DNA of 37,648 bases from Gracilaria vermiculophylla (GCA_019155205.2 JAHNZQ020003147.1:1405025-1442672), one strand, 5' to 3'. Counted from the stretch's first letter, positions 9,033-20,253 are shown. A program made the numbers and translations. The notes: a model not told the origin generated them from the letters alone.

Positions 9033-9664
9033 CTCAGCGGCGCGGCTCGCGGAGGAGCGATGAGTCCACTCTTTGGGCGCTCGTCCCCGCCGCCGGTCGA
9101 AACGCTCATGTACACGGCTGGCGCAGCGCCACTGGCGCCGCCAGAGCGCAGCGCCGAGCTGTAAGCCCACTGTCAGGCCGACTTGAAGAGTGCACAGGTG
9201 GCAACGCTGCGACGTGGCAAAGGCATTTTGAGTGGATCGGCCGAACACGCGTTCGTCGGCGTCTGGCCGGGCACCTAAGCATTGCAGTTAAGACGCGCCC
9301 AGTAGGGCGGCGACAAGCGCGATGCGCCGTGGCTTGCGCATTGGGTGCGAACCGCCGCTGAGCCGTCGCCGTCGGCGGGCCGCATCTCCGGCGGCGCGTG
9401 CGCCCGTCGTCCGACCGACGCGTCTCGAGTGTCGCCGCGCGCCGGCGGCGCGCCTCCACCGCCGTTGCACACGCGCTTTCGATTCGCCCGCCCCGCCTGC
9501 GCTTCGTTCCACCGCTGCATGTGTGCAGCTGGCGCGCGCGCGCCACGGCCCCACGAGCGCTACTTCGGCGCGCACGCACGCGCCCGTCGCCGCCCCTCTC
9601 GCCGCCCGCCGCGCCTGTCCTCCGACGCGCCGCACCCTCACCGGCAAGCCCGCTCTCGTTCGCC
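9033..9664. promoter_or_regulatory. Divergent GC-rich promoter region
   Basis: Separates the start codons of the LOR (minus) and SLC4 (plus) genes by 632 bp. It is very GC- and CpG-rich between 9240 and 9660. Open frames on both strands here come from base composition. A shared bidirectional promoter is likely but no specific box is evident. Confidence 0.4.
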
Positions 9665-12037
9665 ATGAGCCGCTCCCAGGATCCTCCTAGGCCCCCCACC
9701 ATCGATTCGCTTGCCGCGTCTGACCCGCGAGCCCCGGCATTCCTGTGCGAGATCGAGCCCCTGCATCACAAGAGCGTCGCCGAGGAGATTCGCGGCTATA
9801 AGGACCTAGAACGCATAGCCGAGACCGCCCCAATCCTGCTCCACCTGCAAGCCAACACTCCCGAATCCGTCGTCTCCGCACTGCTCGACGCACTGGTGCA
9901 GCAGCAGCAACTGCCCGCATCCGCGCTCGCGGACGCCAGTGCCGCCCTCTTTGGCAGAGAGTCTCTGCTGCACAAGCGTCGCTCCGTCGACAATCGTGAG
10001 GATGTCTACGACGGTAACCCCAGCTCGCTCGCGCTCCCTGTCACCGCCCAAGAACACTCTACCCACTCCTCTTCGAGTGAGCTAGCCACAGCCCATTGGC
10101 ACAAGAACATTCTCGGCCCTGGCTATATCATCCCATTTGCCACCATTAGCGCCCTGCACCAAACCGACAAACCTGTAGTTGCCATTGCTCGTCTCACCAG
10201 TGATTGCAATTTAGGAGTGGTAAATGACTCCCTCATTCGTTTCGTCATCATTGTCATAGGGCCTCTGCGCGAGGTAAAGGAGACCAAGACTCCTTTTGAG
10301 CTTGCGCACACCTTGTCCTCCCTGTTTCAAGATGACGACTTTTATTCGGAGGCAAAAGCGGTTCATCAACCAGCCCACGTTCGACAAGCCATTCTCAAAT
10401 ATTTGTCAAAGGAAAGAGACCGCCCCTTGCGCGACCGCGACATGCTCACACAGGCGGACAAAGTGTTTGCGCGCACCGGGAGGTTCGCAGGTGCCCTCAT
10501 TGATGATATCAAGCGTCGGTACAATCCTTCCATGTACAAGTCAGACTGGTTGGACGGCGTGAATGACATTCGCAGCTGGCTCAAGTATCTGTCTACCACT
10601 GTCTGGCTTTTCTTCGCCATCATCATGCCCACAATAGCCTTTGGGGCCTTGGACGACGAGAACACAGATGGCGCTATCGGAGTCATTGAAACCATTGTGT
10701 CCCAGGCTTTTGCCGGCCTTGCCTTTGCTATTTTGGCTGGTCAACCACTTACCATCGTAATGACCACCGCTCCCCTAACAGTATTCATAGACGTATTGTT
10801 TCGCTGGTGCAATAGCCTTGAAATACCATTCTTACCCTTCTACGCTTGGACGGGCATCTGGACGGCAGTCATACTGCTCATCTTAGTTGTGACAGATGCC
10901 TGCTACATCATGAAGTTTTGTGGTCACTTCACCGAAGAGATCTTCGCTACGCTCATCGCTGCACTATTCATCAGCGAGTATATCAAGCCATTAATCAAGA
11001 GCGCTGACCACGATCCCACTGATGTGTTCTTACTTACATTTCTACTTGCAACGGGCACGTTCTTGATTGCGACTGTGCTTCTCAATTTTCGACGAAGCTT
11101 TCTGCTCAAGCCCATCATCCGACAGCTTCTCAGCGATTTTGGCGTGTCGATTGCTATCGTCACCATGACTGGTGTTAGACAAGCGTTCGATGGGATTGAT
11201 ATCGCCCCTTTACGAGTGCCGGAGAGGATTGGCATCGTGACCACCAGCGGCAGGCCCTGGTCGGTTCCTTTGTTCGATATTGAAATCCAATACATCTTCC
11301 TGGCTCTTGTTAGTGGTGCTCTACTGGCCACACTTTTCTTTCTTGATCAGAATATTTCGTCAATGCTTGTCAACAAGGTGGAAAACAAACTGCGCAAGGG
11401 ACCAGGATATTACCTTGATCTGGTAGTAGTGAGCATAATTGTCCTTATCCAATCAATCCTTGGAATGCCATGGACCCATGCTGCACTGCCACATTCTCCG
11501 CTGCATGCACGACAACTCGCCGATGTTGCAGAATATGAACAACATGGACGCCGCTACGAGAGGGTCATCAAATCGCGAGAGACACGGATAACTGGAACCG
11601 CAACGCATTTATTAATTGGCTTGAGCATTCTGGCTAAAGATGCGCTGGGACTGATCCCTCTTTCCGTTCTGTACGGCTTCTTTTTGTTCCTTGGGGCTGG
11701 TACTCTTGATGGAAACGCGTTATGGGACAGAATCTTGCTAATTTTCACACAACCGGAAAAGTACCCACCCAACCACTACGTCCGAAGGGTGAAGATCAAG
11801 AGAGTTCATGCGTACACTCTTATTCAAATTGCATTACTTGTTCTTCTTTGGTTTGTGAAATCCAATTTCTATATTCAGGACTCGGTGTTCAACACTGGTC
11901 TCTTGTTCCCATTTGTTATTGCAATGTTTATTCCAATTCGCTTGTATGTTCTCCCAAGGTTCTTTTCGAAGGAAGAACTACACGCATTGAGCAAGGAAGA
12001 AGATGAAAACTTTTCCGATGTCGGTATTACCGTGTAA
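9665..12037 (+). CDS. SLC4-family bicarbonate/anion transporter
   Basis: 790 residues from ATG 9665 (context CGCCATGA). The frame is open 89 codons upstream, but these are Arg/Pro/Ala-rich with no homology. Residues 30-250 match the cytoplasmic domain of SLC4 proteins (EIEPLHHKSVAEEIRGYKDLER; later RFVIIVIGPLREVKE and LSSLFQDDDFY). The membrane domain starts near 302 with LFFAIIMPTIAFG, then ETIVSQAFAGLAFAILAGQP and YAWTGIWTAVILLILVVTDA. It continues with HFTEEIFATLIAALFISEYIKPLIK (equivalent to the KLxK region), PGYYLDL, ILGMPWTHAALPHSPLHARQL and ETRITGTATHLLIGLS. GFFLFLGAGTLDGNALWDRI and a C-terminal helix with LPRFFSKEELHALSKEE close it. All family landmarks are present without stops, so it is presumably functional. 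In marine algae SLC4 proteins take up seawater bicarbonate for photosynthesis; localisation (plasma membrane) and ion coupling are inferred. Confidence 0.93.
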   Translation: MSRSQDPPRPPTIDSLAASDPRAPAFLCEIEPLHHKSVAEEIRGYKDLERIAETAPILLHLQANTPESVVSALLDALVQQQQLPASALADASAALFGRESLLHKRRSVDNREDVYDGNPSSLALPVTAQEHSTHSSSSELATAHWHKNILGPGYIIPFATISALHQTDKPVVAIARLTSDCNLGVVNDSLIRFVIIVIGPLREVKETKTPFELAHTLSSLFQDDDFYSEAKAVHQPAHVRQAILKYLSKERDRPLRDRDMLTQADKVFARTGRFAGALIDDIKRRYNPSMYKSDWLDGVNDIRSWLKYLSTTVWLFFAIIMPTIAFGALDDENTDGAIGVIETIVSQAFAGLAFAILAGQPLTIVMTTAPLTVFIDVLFRWCNSLEIPFLPFYAWTGIWTAVILLILVVTDACYIMKFCGHFTEEIFATLIAALFISEYIKPLIKSADHDPTDVFLLTFLLATGTFLIATVLLNFRRSFLLKPIIRQLLSDFGVSIAIVTMTGVRQAFDGIDIAPLRVPERIGIVTTSGRPWSVPLFDIEIQYIFLALVSGALLATLFFLDQNISSMLVNKVENKLRKGPGYYLDLVVVSIIVLIQSILGMPWTHAALPHSPLHARQLADVAEYEQHGRRYERVIKSRETRITGTATHLLIGLSILAKDALGLIPLSVLYGFFLFLGAGTLDGNALWDRILLIFTQPEKYPPNHYVRRVKIKRVHAYTLIQIALLVLLWFVKSNFYIQDSVFNTGLLFPFVIAMFIPIRLYVLPRFFSKEELHALSKEEDENFSDVGITV

Positions 12038-12055
12038 GGCAACCACCCATTGCCT

Positions 12056-13132
12056 CTATTTTCCCGGATAAATCACCTCAATCATCATATCATTCCGCCG
12101 ACGACTCGGTAGCGTCGAAGGTCCATTGTAGATTAAGCATTTATAGGAGCTTTTTCCTTGCTGCGTCGGTTCTATACCATCTCGAGCCAAAAGAGATAAC
12201 AGCTTTTGTCTTTGCCGTTTCGCTTCACCTTGCGTCACGAAACCGGAAAATTCTAAGACAGCGTATGTTTTTCCGACCTCTTCTCGCAGTGTTACGCTAT
12301 CATTTAATGTTTTCGGCACCTCCTCTATGGAATTGTATTCCCCAATGATAAAGCTCATTGTTTCATCTTGAGCTCCTTTGTCAAGGACTACAGGAGTAGT
12401 CATCTTCATTGCAGTTTTGCTTTCATTCTTCCCAAACAAGTAACCAGCCAGAAGGTTGAATGATTGTCCCATGGCAGAGGCAGACTCAACTTCCGTGGCG
12501 TCAGAGTCTTGCGAATTCGGATTCATGGTCGATGTAGCGACGATAACAGTGGGATATTCCCTGATCTCGTAGCCGTCATAAGAGCAAAGCACCCTGTATT
12601 CGGGAGTAAACAAACCTTCCGGTGTTCGATTAAAGATATTGCGAAACTCGCGCTGAAGCTCCTCTGATGTGGGGGTGGGCATTGCCTCGCGCATTGCGTC
12701 AGTGTCTGTGGAGATTCGAGATACATTTTCAGGCATCTCTTGCATCGCTTTTGAGAAGTACCGCGGTCCGTTCACGACTAAATCCGGTATTACATCTTCC
12801 GTGAGTTGGCGAAAGACATCTCGAAGTCCCTTGATGTTGGCATCATTACAGAGCATAGAACGGGTTTCATCAAAAATTTCTGGTGATCGCTTCGCCAGAT
12901 CTTGAAGCAGTATTTCTTTGGCTCCCCTACTTAAATTGGGGTTCAACAACAGTCGTAATTCTTGCTGCCATGTGGCCGAGTTTTCCGAACTTCCTTCCGA
13001 TGAAGACGCTAACGGTACACAACGGCTTCGCTTGGCCAAGTGAATTCTCTTGGCAGGTGAAAGACATCTTGGGAGTACTCTGTGTGTTGTGAAACTCCCG
13101 TGAACCGGCATACACTGCGAAAACGCCTGCAT
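12056..13132 (-). CDS. SOUL heme-binding family protein, probably plastid-targeted
   Basis: 358 residues from the ATG at 13132. The first 45 or so are rich in Ser, Arg and Lys with few acids and end in a CVPLASSS-like site, which suggests a plastid transit peptide. Residues 55-165 are helical and acidic, like the N-terminal extension seen in chloroplast SOUL proteins of plants. Residues 170-358 are the SOUL domain: LFTPEYRVLCSYDGYEIREY, FNLLAGYLFGKN, KTAMKMTTPVV, MSFIIGEYNSIEEVP, YAVLEFSGFVTQGEAKRQ and a final MIEVIYPGK. SOUL proteins bind heme or tetrapyrroles; plastid members are found in plastoglobules. The gene converges on SLC4 with only 18 bp between stop codons, so their 3' UTRs must overlap. 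Confidence 0.9.
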   Translation of the reverse strand: MQAFSQCMPVHGSFTTHRVLPRCLSPAKRIHLAKRSRCVPLASSSEGSSENSATWQQELRLLLNPNLSRGAKEILLQDLAKRSPEIFDETRSMLCNDANIKGLRDVFRQLTEDVIPDLVVNGPRYFSKAMQEMPENVSRISTDTDAMREAMPTPTSEELQREFRNIFNRTPEGLFTPEYRVLCSYDGYEIREYPTVIVATSTMNPNSQDSDATEVESASAMGQSFNLLAGYLFGKNESKTAMKMTTPVVLDKGAQDETMSFIIGEYNSIEEVPKTLNDSVTLREEVGKTYAVLEFSGFVTQGEAKRQRQKLLSLLARDGIEPTQQGKSSYKCLIYNGPSTLPSRRRNDMMIEVIYPGK

Positions 13133-15169
13133 GGTGACCTGGGAAACTGTTGGACAGCGACGAGTTACTTCAGAGAGACGGGAATGTATAGAGTAGACTG
13201 CGCGAAAAGACTAAAGTGCCAAGCTGCGAAACTACGAATCCAAGATTCTATGTGAGCGTGTATGCTTCAGGCGACAACTCGAATTTGACGAACTGAGTGG
13301 CTTTAACATGTGATGCGAGCAGCGCTCATACCTTGGTGCTGGTTAAAACTCATTATTCTGAAGTATGAATGGTTAGTTTAATACTTTTGTGAAGCATGAT
13401 GCATTAATTTGAGGTCTCACCAGTAATCTGGGGCCGAGGTTATTTTTCTCGACATGAATTCAATTATTCCTGGGCCACGTTTCTTGTCGACTTCTCTGGC
13501 GTCCAATCGCGACGCTTTGGATGGACAATAGAATCCTACTGAATGCAAAGCGATAAACTTGGACTATATTTACTTTTCGTGTCTATATACAAAGCATACG
13601 CTGCCAAAACCTTCTCAAAATATTTTTGGAGCATCTCCAACAGTCAAGGGCAAAACAGCAAAAAAGTGTTCTGTTGCCCTTTCCATCTCCACCAGTTGTG
13701 AAACAGGAGCAAAATTTTGAACAAATTCATATTTCCGACCAAAACCAGAACGATTTGGTTCGGAAATGCGAACCTCTTCGAACGACTGATGCTAAAGCCG
13801 TGTCCATGCACCGGGCTCTGAATGGCTCAATAGTTCTACTCGCGCCGAAATGACCCTCATGGTAAAATACATCAGCACACAGATAGTCGTGATATAAACT
13901 GTTGTAACCGCACTCTCGTCGACGGTCAGTATTACGGCGGCAGTATGGGGTACACCCACCGTGTGAGCATGTGTTTTTGTCGCTATCTGAGCTTGTTAAG
14001 ATGCCTTGCCACAACCCATCAATGTTTTCGTCAAAATCAAAGTTTCCAATAGAGGGTTTACGTAAACGTCAAGATAGCTAGATTGTGGGTCGTTTATGAA
14101 AAATAGTAATTATAAAGTGCTAGACGCAGAGCACGTTAACAAACAAACGGAATTTTATATACTATCTGTGGTTGGACTACAACTGTGTGCAATGTTTAAC
14201 GTCGTCAAACTCAAATATTTTGACTGGTCACCGTAAGGTCAAACCAAATGAGTTTTGTGGCTTCTTTTATAACAAAAAGAACTCGTGAAGTGCCAAAAGG
14301 TCTACTTTTGCACCAAGTACTACATATAATGCGACAAAACTTTATAAACGTTTTCGTTTAACAGAAATATACAACTTCTTTAGTTTAGAGCCATTCTGTC
14401 ATACATGTTCATATATCTAAACAACAAGAGTATTTGAAAAAACTTTTACGAAGGTCTTCAAACTGTTTTTTGAATAACATCCATCACACGCGCTTGCTAG
14501 AAGTCATATGTTTTCACGAAAGACCGTGCAAGATCGTTTTAGGCGATTATGAATCTGTTACATGCAGAAATGCAAAATAGTATCAACGAATCTGGCATCT
14601 CCTAAAAAGGTGGCAAGAAAGAAATCTTCCTTGCCGATCTGATTCTGAACATGGATGAAGATGCCGAGATAAATAGAACAATTGACAAAAACAAAAGTGG
14701 TCGTAAAAGAAAAATGATTGATAGAAGCGGGAAAACTGATTACAATTATCGTTTTGTTAAAAACTCTCGACATCTACAAAATTCACTATGACGACGATCG
14801 TAGCAGAATAGAATAAGACGAAAATAAGATATCTTAAGAGCCCTTATCTGCTACGAAAGATGACGAGCTTCCACAAACATATTACAACAAGCAAGCGAAA
14901 AGCAAAAGATGAAATATTAGAAATAAATTTTAAAAAACCGTCGTCCTAACCTTGCAGAGAAAAAAATGAGCTCCTCGAAAATCGAAACCAAGGAAAGCAT
15001 TAAGAATGAGAACATAACATTTGAACCGAAAATACGCCACGAGATGCAAGTAATAGAAGAACATGACAAATATCTGCATCTCATCAACTAATGCAAGAAA
15101 ACTGAGGTGCTCATTCGTTTTTCGTGGTACTTCCGCATATAGGCTCGTATTGTGGAATGCGCAAAAGAG
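13133..15169. other. AT-rich intergenic region, no gene recognised
   Basis: Two kilobases between the SOUL gene and the gypsy 5' LTR. Frames are short, with no family likeness and no codon-like composition. The first 100-200 bp should contain the SOUL promoter. No tRNA, tandem array or inverted repeat was recognised by eye. Confidence 0.5.
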
Positions 15170-15720
15170 TGTAGTACAGTGGCTCCTAAGGAAATATGGT
15201 GGCGTGGCTTTATGGCGTGATACTCCTAAGGAGGACTCGTATTTTATGTGCTGGGCCACGTGGTGCATAAGTCTGCCCGCGTGCACAGTATCCTTAAAGG
15301 ACGGTAGAATTTATATTTATTTTAGTTAATATATGCCGGTAGTTTATATAGTAGTGAGACCTGCCGAGGTGGGCTCCCAGCTTGATATTTAATCTGCCGG
15401 TTGAGCTCCACCTCTGGGGAAGAAAAGACAAGCACCCTTGAGTCTTCATCTAATTTTCCGGTTGAAGTCTCTTGTCGATCGTCCCCAGGTTTTAAAGTTG
15501 CCGATCTCCAGGTCGCATCATAGCAGCGCCTGTGGGAGCATTGACCGCCCAGTGAACCTCCGTTTTCGCTTGGTGTTTGCGGATCCCCTTTAAGAATTCC
15601 CCCGGCTCGTGACAGCGGATACCGGAGACCACCTTTAGGAACACGCACCTTTGGAGTCAACAAAAACTTCTAACGGACGTTGTGTTTTACTACCTCTAAA
15701 AGAGAATGGACAGAACCACA
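15170..15720 (+). repeat. 5' LTR of gypsy copy 3 (551 bp)
   Basis: Starts TGTAGTACAGTGG and ends AGAACCACA. It aligns over its full length with the other LTRs. The ...TAGAATTTATATTTATTTTAG-type AT-rich block near 15303-15330 is the likeliest place for core promoter or poly(A) signals, but neither is certain. Confidence 0.9.
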
Positions 15721-15745
15721 ACTGGTCTCCCGACTCAGAAGGTCA
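15721..15745 (+). other. Possible primer-binding site
   Basis: TGGTCTCCCGACTCAGAAGG starts two bases after the 5' LTR. TGG at this position is what a tRNA ending in CCA would pair with. I cannot name the tRNA, and the sequence also looks a little like an internal tRNA segment, so this is tentative. Confidence 0.35.
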
Positions 15746-15876
15746 CAGTTCCTAAAGGATTCGGAAAAGTCGCAGCACAACCGCGTTTCTAGTTTGCAAT
15801 GACTGAACCCTAACAGTGGAACTCTTCCTTAAGGTGATTCGGAAGTGGACGAAAATTACCCCCGACTTACTCCTCT

Positions 15877-16730
15877 ATGGAACCCTCAGAACATCCATTG
15901 GAAACCGCCCTACAGGATCCTCAAGCAACCAGCTCCGTTGGTGGGCGCAGCACGCGCAGCGCTCTCCAGGAGATGGTCGCCACACGGGAGGACCCTGAAA
16001 ATCTCCTTCGGAAACCTGGCTCCTCTGTGGAGCGTTTCAGGAATCGCCTTAGGAGGATGCATGAACGAAGGCAAGCGGACTCCCCCGCGACACCTCTGGA
16101 GAACACCGATGTGGAGGTTGAAGAACCGCACACGGCATCGCAGCCGTCACCTCAGGAGCTGCAGGGACGGGAACACCCGGAGGCTAACTCCCTCCTGGAG
16201 TCGCTGGCCCTGCGCCTTACGGATTGGCTCTCCCAAGACCTGGTCGAAAGAATACCTGCAGGTGTTGAAGCCCACTTTGGAGCGCGGCGCCACGTCCTTG
16301 TGGAGGAAATCGCAACGGAGAGCGCTCACCGTGCTGTGGATGCTTTGCTGGATTCCAATCCCTTCCTCGAGGTGATCTCATATGTTATCCGTGCAGAGGC
16401 TTGTTCCTAAGCCACGCAGCTGCTCCCCGCAGCGGCATTTCAAAGATATTCTTCCGTACAGGAGAGGTTCCCTCTATCAACACCTAAGGTGACTCCGGGC
16501 AGAGAAGGAAAGGATACTGCCTCCCCTTACGCCAGAGGAGGAAAGGATACTGCCGTAAGGGAAACGGGAGCACCTGAGGAATCTAGCTATGCACCGTCTG
16601 GATCTGACGCCCCGCGGAGGAGGACAGGATACCGGTCGCGACGAAGTCCACCTAAGGAGAGAAGGACAGGATACTCCTCGGGTGGATCGCGATAACGGGG
16701 GTATCGTCAGCAACCCAGACCACCTCAAGG
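15877..16730 (+). pseudogene. gag of gypsy copy 3 (N-terminal part, one stop, one frameshift)
   Basis: The ATG at 15877 follows a 156 bp leader. The frame is open for 177 codons to TAA at 16408-16410, where the old copy at 32177-32689 has a Gln codon, so this is probably CAA to TAA. The same frame then continues with QLLPAAAF-like sequence and basic GGKDTA/RRTGY repeats. A one-base insertion near 16555 relative to copy 4 moves the true reading to the next frame, which runs into the N gap. The product would be the N-terminal structural Gag region: an acidic start, a helical middle (LRLTDWLSQDLVERIPAG, VEAHFGARR) and a basic tail. Capsid core and zinc finger are not in the sequence here and are probably in the gap. 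Confidence 0.75.
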
Positions 16731-16830
16731 NNNNNNNNNNNNNNNNNNNNNNNNNNNNNNNNNNNNNNNNNNNNNNNNNNNNNNNNNNNNNNNNNNNNNN
16801 NNNNNNNNNNNNNNNNNNNNNNNNNNNNNN
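16731..16830. other. Assembly gap (100 N)
   Basis: Exactly 100 N, a conventional gap of unknown length. By comparison with the old copy at 29900-32000, capsid, protease and the start of the RT region are missing, so the real gap is probably 1-2 kb. Confidence 0.95.
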
Positions 16831-19800
16831 ATGATGGCGAACGGTGTTATGGAAGGAATACCGAACGTCCCCTTTAGGGTTGTGCTCGCTAACCTTAAGG
16901 AGTCGCCGTTACGGCTCCAGAAAGGAAGTGTCGTCGGACTGGCACTACCCGCCCCTGCAGGACTGGCTCATCTTCCACAAGCGGAAGACCTTGCGGACCG
17001 CGATGCTATCGCCACTGTGGAGACAGACGCGACTTCAACGGCTCCAGAGGAAGAGCATCCTGCCACCTGGCAGGAAAAGCTCCAAATTGGCGATGATTTC
17101 AAAGGGTATCGCCATAGGATAGTGGAGATGCTATCCGCCTTTGAGGATATGTGGACTGGTCGCCTGGGTCAGGTCAGCCTGGCCAAGCACAGGATCCAGC
17201 TCACACCGGATGCTAAGCCGGTACATCAACTCACGAGGAGGGCCGGACCCCACGCGCGTGACTTTGAACGCGATGAGGTCCACCGGATGCTGGAGAAGGG
17301 CGTTATAGAGCCTTCCAATTCCGAATGGGCCTCTCCAGTGGTGTTTATCAAAAAGAAGGATGGTTCCTTAAGGTTCTGTATTGACTACAGCCCCCTTGAA
17401 GAGGTGACGGTACGCGATTCGTACCCAATACCCCGTATGGATAAATTTATCGACTCCTTAGGCGATGCGTCCATTTTCTTCACGCTGGATGCCAACAGCG
17501 GCTACTGGCAGATTGATATGGACGACTCCGATAAGAATATGACAACTTTCACCTCGCACTGCGGGATCTTCAGATTCTTAATGATGCCATTTGGATTGAA
17601 GAATGCACCCGCTACGTTCCAACGAGCGGTGGAAATTATCCTGCCAAAGGTGAAGTGGCAGTACGCCTTGGTGTATATCGATGATGTCATCATATACTCC
17701 CGCAGCGTGGAGGAGCACTTCATTCATGTGAAGCACGTGCTCCAACTCCTAAAGGATGCTGGACTCACCTTGAAGTTGGAGGAATGTTTCTTTTTCAAGT
17801 CGTCGGTGGACTACCTGGGGCACGTTGTGCTTCCGGGCCGCCTACAGGTTTCCAGGAAAACTCAGGACGCCATCAAGGAAGCTCGCCCTCCCACAAACCA
17901 GACGGAGCTCCGCTTCTTCCTAGGGTTGTGTAACGTCTTCCGGAGGTTTGTACCGAACTTTTCCCTTGTAGCGGCGCCGTTAAATCGCCTCTTGGAGAAC
18001 GATAAGCCAACGCCATTGGCTATCTTGACGAACGATTAGTTTGAAGCCTTCGACACTCTGAAGAGGAGACTAATAGAACCACCGATCTTGGTACTTCCGA
18101 AGCGGCGCGGCCGAATGGTGCTCGATACTGACGCCTGTAAATACCAGGTCTGATGTGGCCTTCTACAGGAGCAACCGGAAGGTGGACTTTAACTCATCTG
18201 ATACTGGAGTCGCAGCCTCACACCTACGGAACGGAACAACTCCACCTCGAAGCGGGAATGTCTTGCCATCGTGTGGGCGTTTTTGCTTTTACGCCCGTAC
18301 CTAGAAGGCGCGCGCTTAATATTGAGGACAGACCACGCACCACTGAAGTGGATACTGTCTTTGACGGATGCTTCCTGTCACCTGGAAAGATGGAGGCTAC
18401 GCCTCCTGGAGTTCGAGTTTGAGATCGTCCACCGTCCACGCATTAAACACCAGGCAGCGGACGCGCTCTAGTGGATCTCCACCGAGGGAGAAGACAAAAC
18501 ACCTTTGGAGTACCGCATCCCGTGTCTGGTCATCCAAGACGCTGACGGGAAAGAAAGATCCAATGGAGAATGTATGGAATGCTATGAACTTGGAGGAAGG
18601 TTTAGCGGACTCCCCGAGGTGATGGCTCTTGTCGAGGAGATGAAAGAAGTTCTCCCCCTCACCGTAGTAGACTTCCTGAAGGAACAGAGAATGGATGCGT
18701 ACTGCAAGGAGTGCCTCATCACTGTGGGGAGTTTAACATCTTCATTCGATATTGACCGGGACGGCGTGCTTGTACGCCGCGCCACCCTGGATGGAGCTCT
18801 CCAAAAGGTGGTCCCGACGAGACTGCGGGCGAGGGTGCTGTATCTCTCGCACTATCCTCGACTCGTCGTGCACATTGGTGGATCTTAGATGTATATCACC
18901 ATGCGGAGGGAGTTCTATTGTCCGAACATGGCTAATTACACCTTCCAAACGGTGGCGGATTGCTACTTCTGCGCCGCCGCTAGAGGGATCATACGGAATC
19001 ACCGAACGCCGCTCACGCTGTTCCCACCTTCAGGACTTTTGGAGTTCGTGGCCATAGACATTTTAGGCCCTCTCCCCAAGACGGAGCGAGGGCACCGATT
19101 TATCCTCATGATCACGGATCGTTTCTCGAATATCATGCGTGCCATCCCCCTCCGGAACACCACTGCAGCAGTGATTGCCAACGCCTTTCTGGAGCATTGG
19201 GTCTACCTCTACGGGATACCATTGTACTCCCTCACGAATAATGGCCCCCAGGTCGCGGCAAAGCTCTTCAGCGCCGTCTCCAGAATTCTAAGCATGAAAC
19301 AGTTGTTCACAACTGCTTATCACCCCCAGACAAACGGAAAAGCGGAGACGTTCAACAAGACCATCTCCTTGAGGCTGAAGCACTACGTCGTGGACCACCG
19401 GGAGGATTGGGACACATATGTGGGCCCCCTAACGTATGCATACAATTTGCAGGTGCGCCGCTCCACGGGGACCGCTCCTTTCAATCTGGTGCTCTCGCCC
19501 ATCCCGCCAAGTGCCGTCAATGCGGCACGCGCCACGGCGCACCTGGCGGATGGACCACAGGCGGCAACAGCGGCGTAATCCAAACACTCCATCCTAAGGC
19601 GGTATGAGAACGCACTCTCCCTCGCAAAGGAGAGATTCAACGCCTCACGGAGGAGATAAAAACACGACTTCGACCGGAAGGTGATGAAAGGCCCTCACCT
19701 GAAGGAAGGCGACTAGATTTTCCTCGACAAACGTGGGAAACCATCCGACGAACCGCCAAAGGTCACGCGCAAGTTAGCGCCGACCACCGCAGGGCCCTAA

Positions 19801-20241
19801 AACGTTCTGGCCACCTATAGGGATAGTGTCGCCATTGAGGTGAACTGGCTCAAAGACCTCGTCTCCCGTGATAGGGTAACAAAAGTCCCGACGCTAAGCC
19901 TCTCAGGGATGCCCGCCACCCCACCTCAAGGAGAAGGCGCGGAACTTCCTCATCCGGCCACCCCAAGCGCGTCGACACCAGAGGATACTGGGAACCGCAC
20001 CCCCGCTCTCGGTGAACCCTTACCGGAGGCTCCCAATGCCAGCCTGACCCCTGAACGTGACATCCTCTACGCGGTGGACCATATCGTCTCCCATCGACAA
20101 ACCCCTACAGGAATACTGTACCGCGTCCGCTGGTATGGGTACACCTCGAAGGACGACACGGAACAACATCCGGAACATATCCCGGAGAACTTCCTAAGGC
20201 GATACCACTCCAATCTGGTGCGGAAACGCCTTTACACATAG
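16831..20241 (+). pseudogene. gypsy Pol: RT, RNase H, integrase, chromodomain (ten in-frame stops)
   Basis: One reading frame carries every domain in order. Reverse transcriptase spans about 17260-17990: VFIKKKDGSLRFCIDY, FFTLDANSGYWQI, LMMPFGLKNAPATFQRA and the catalytic YIDD at 17674-17685. RNase H is about 18050-18480 (LDTDAC, YWSRSLTPTERN, LRTDHAPLKWI). Integrase has an HHCC zinc finger at 18840-18980 (HYPRLVVH, CYFC) and a core from 19048 (AIDILGPLP, then HPQTNGKAE). The second catalytic Asp is replaced in LTNNGPQ. A chromodomain follows at about 20040-20241. Stops lie at 18037, 18151, 18190, 18199, 18469, 18886, 19576, 19657, 19714 and 19798; there is no frameshift. The protease is lost in the gap. 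Inactive. Confidence 0.9.
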
Positions 20242-20253
20242 GCACTTCCGTTT

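Noticed and set aside
9033..9248. 72-codon N-terminal extension of the LOR protein
   Set aside because: Arg-rich, not family-like; it overlaps the presumed divergent promoter.
8705..9361. 218-codon + frame opposite the LOR gene
   Set aside because: Shadow of a Pro/Tyr-rich gene in GC-rich DNA; low-complexity Ala/Arg product with no domain.
9398..9664. Upstream 89-codon extension of the SLC4 frame
   Set aside because: Almost only Arg, Ala, Pro and Ser from GC-rich sequence, no homology, and a well-placed ATG with a good context at 9665 starts the recognisable protein.
13626..13853. 75-codon frame in the AT-rich spacer
   Set aside because: No family likeness, no neighbouring coding signal, and length within chance expectation.
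15723..15752. tRNA-like segment after the 5' LTR
   Set aside because: It resembles an anticodon arm to T-arm stretch but cannot be folded into a full tRNA, so it is kept only as a tentative primer-binding site.
16831..20241. Alternative genetic code or readthrough to explain in-frame stops in pol
   Set aside because: All three stop codons occur at positions that differ from copy 4, and neighbouring host genes use standard stops, so point mutations are the simpler explanation.
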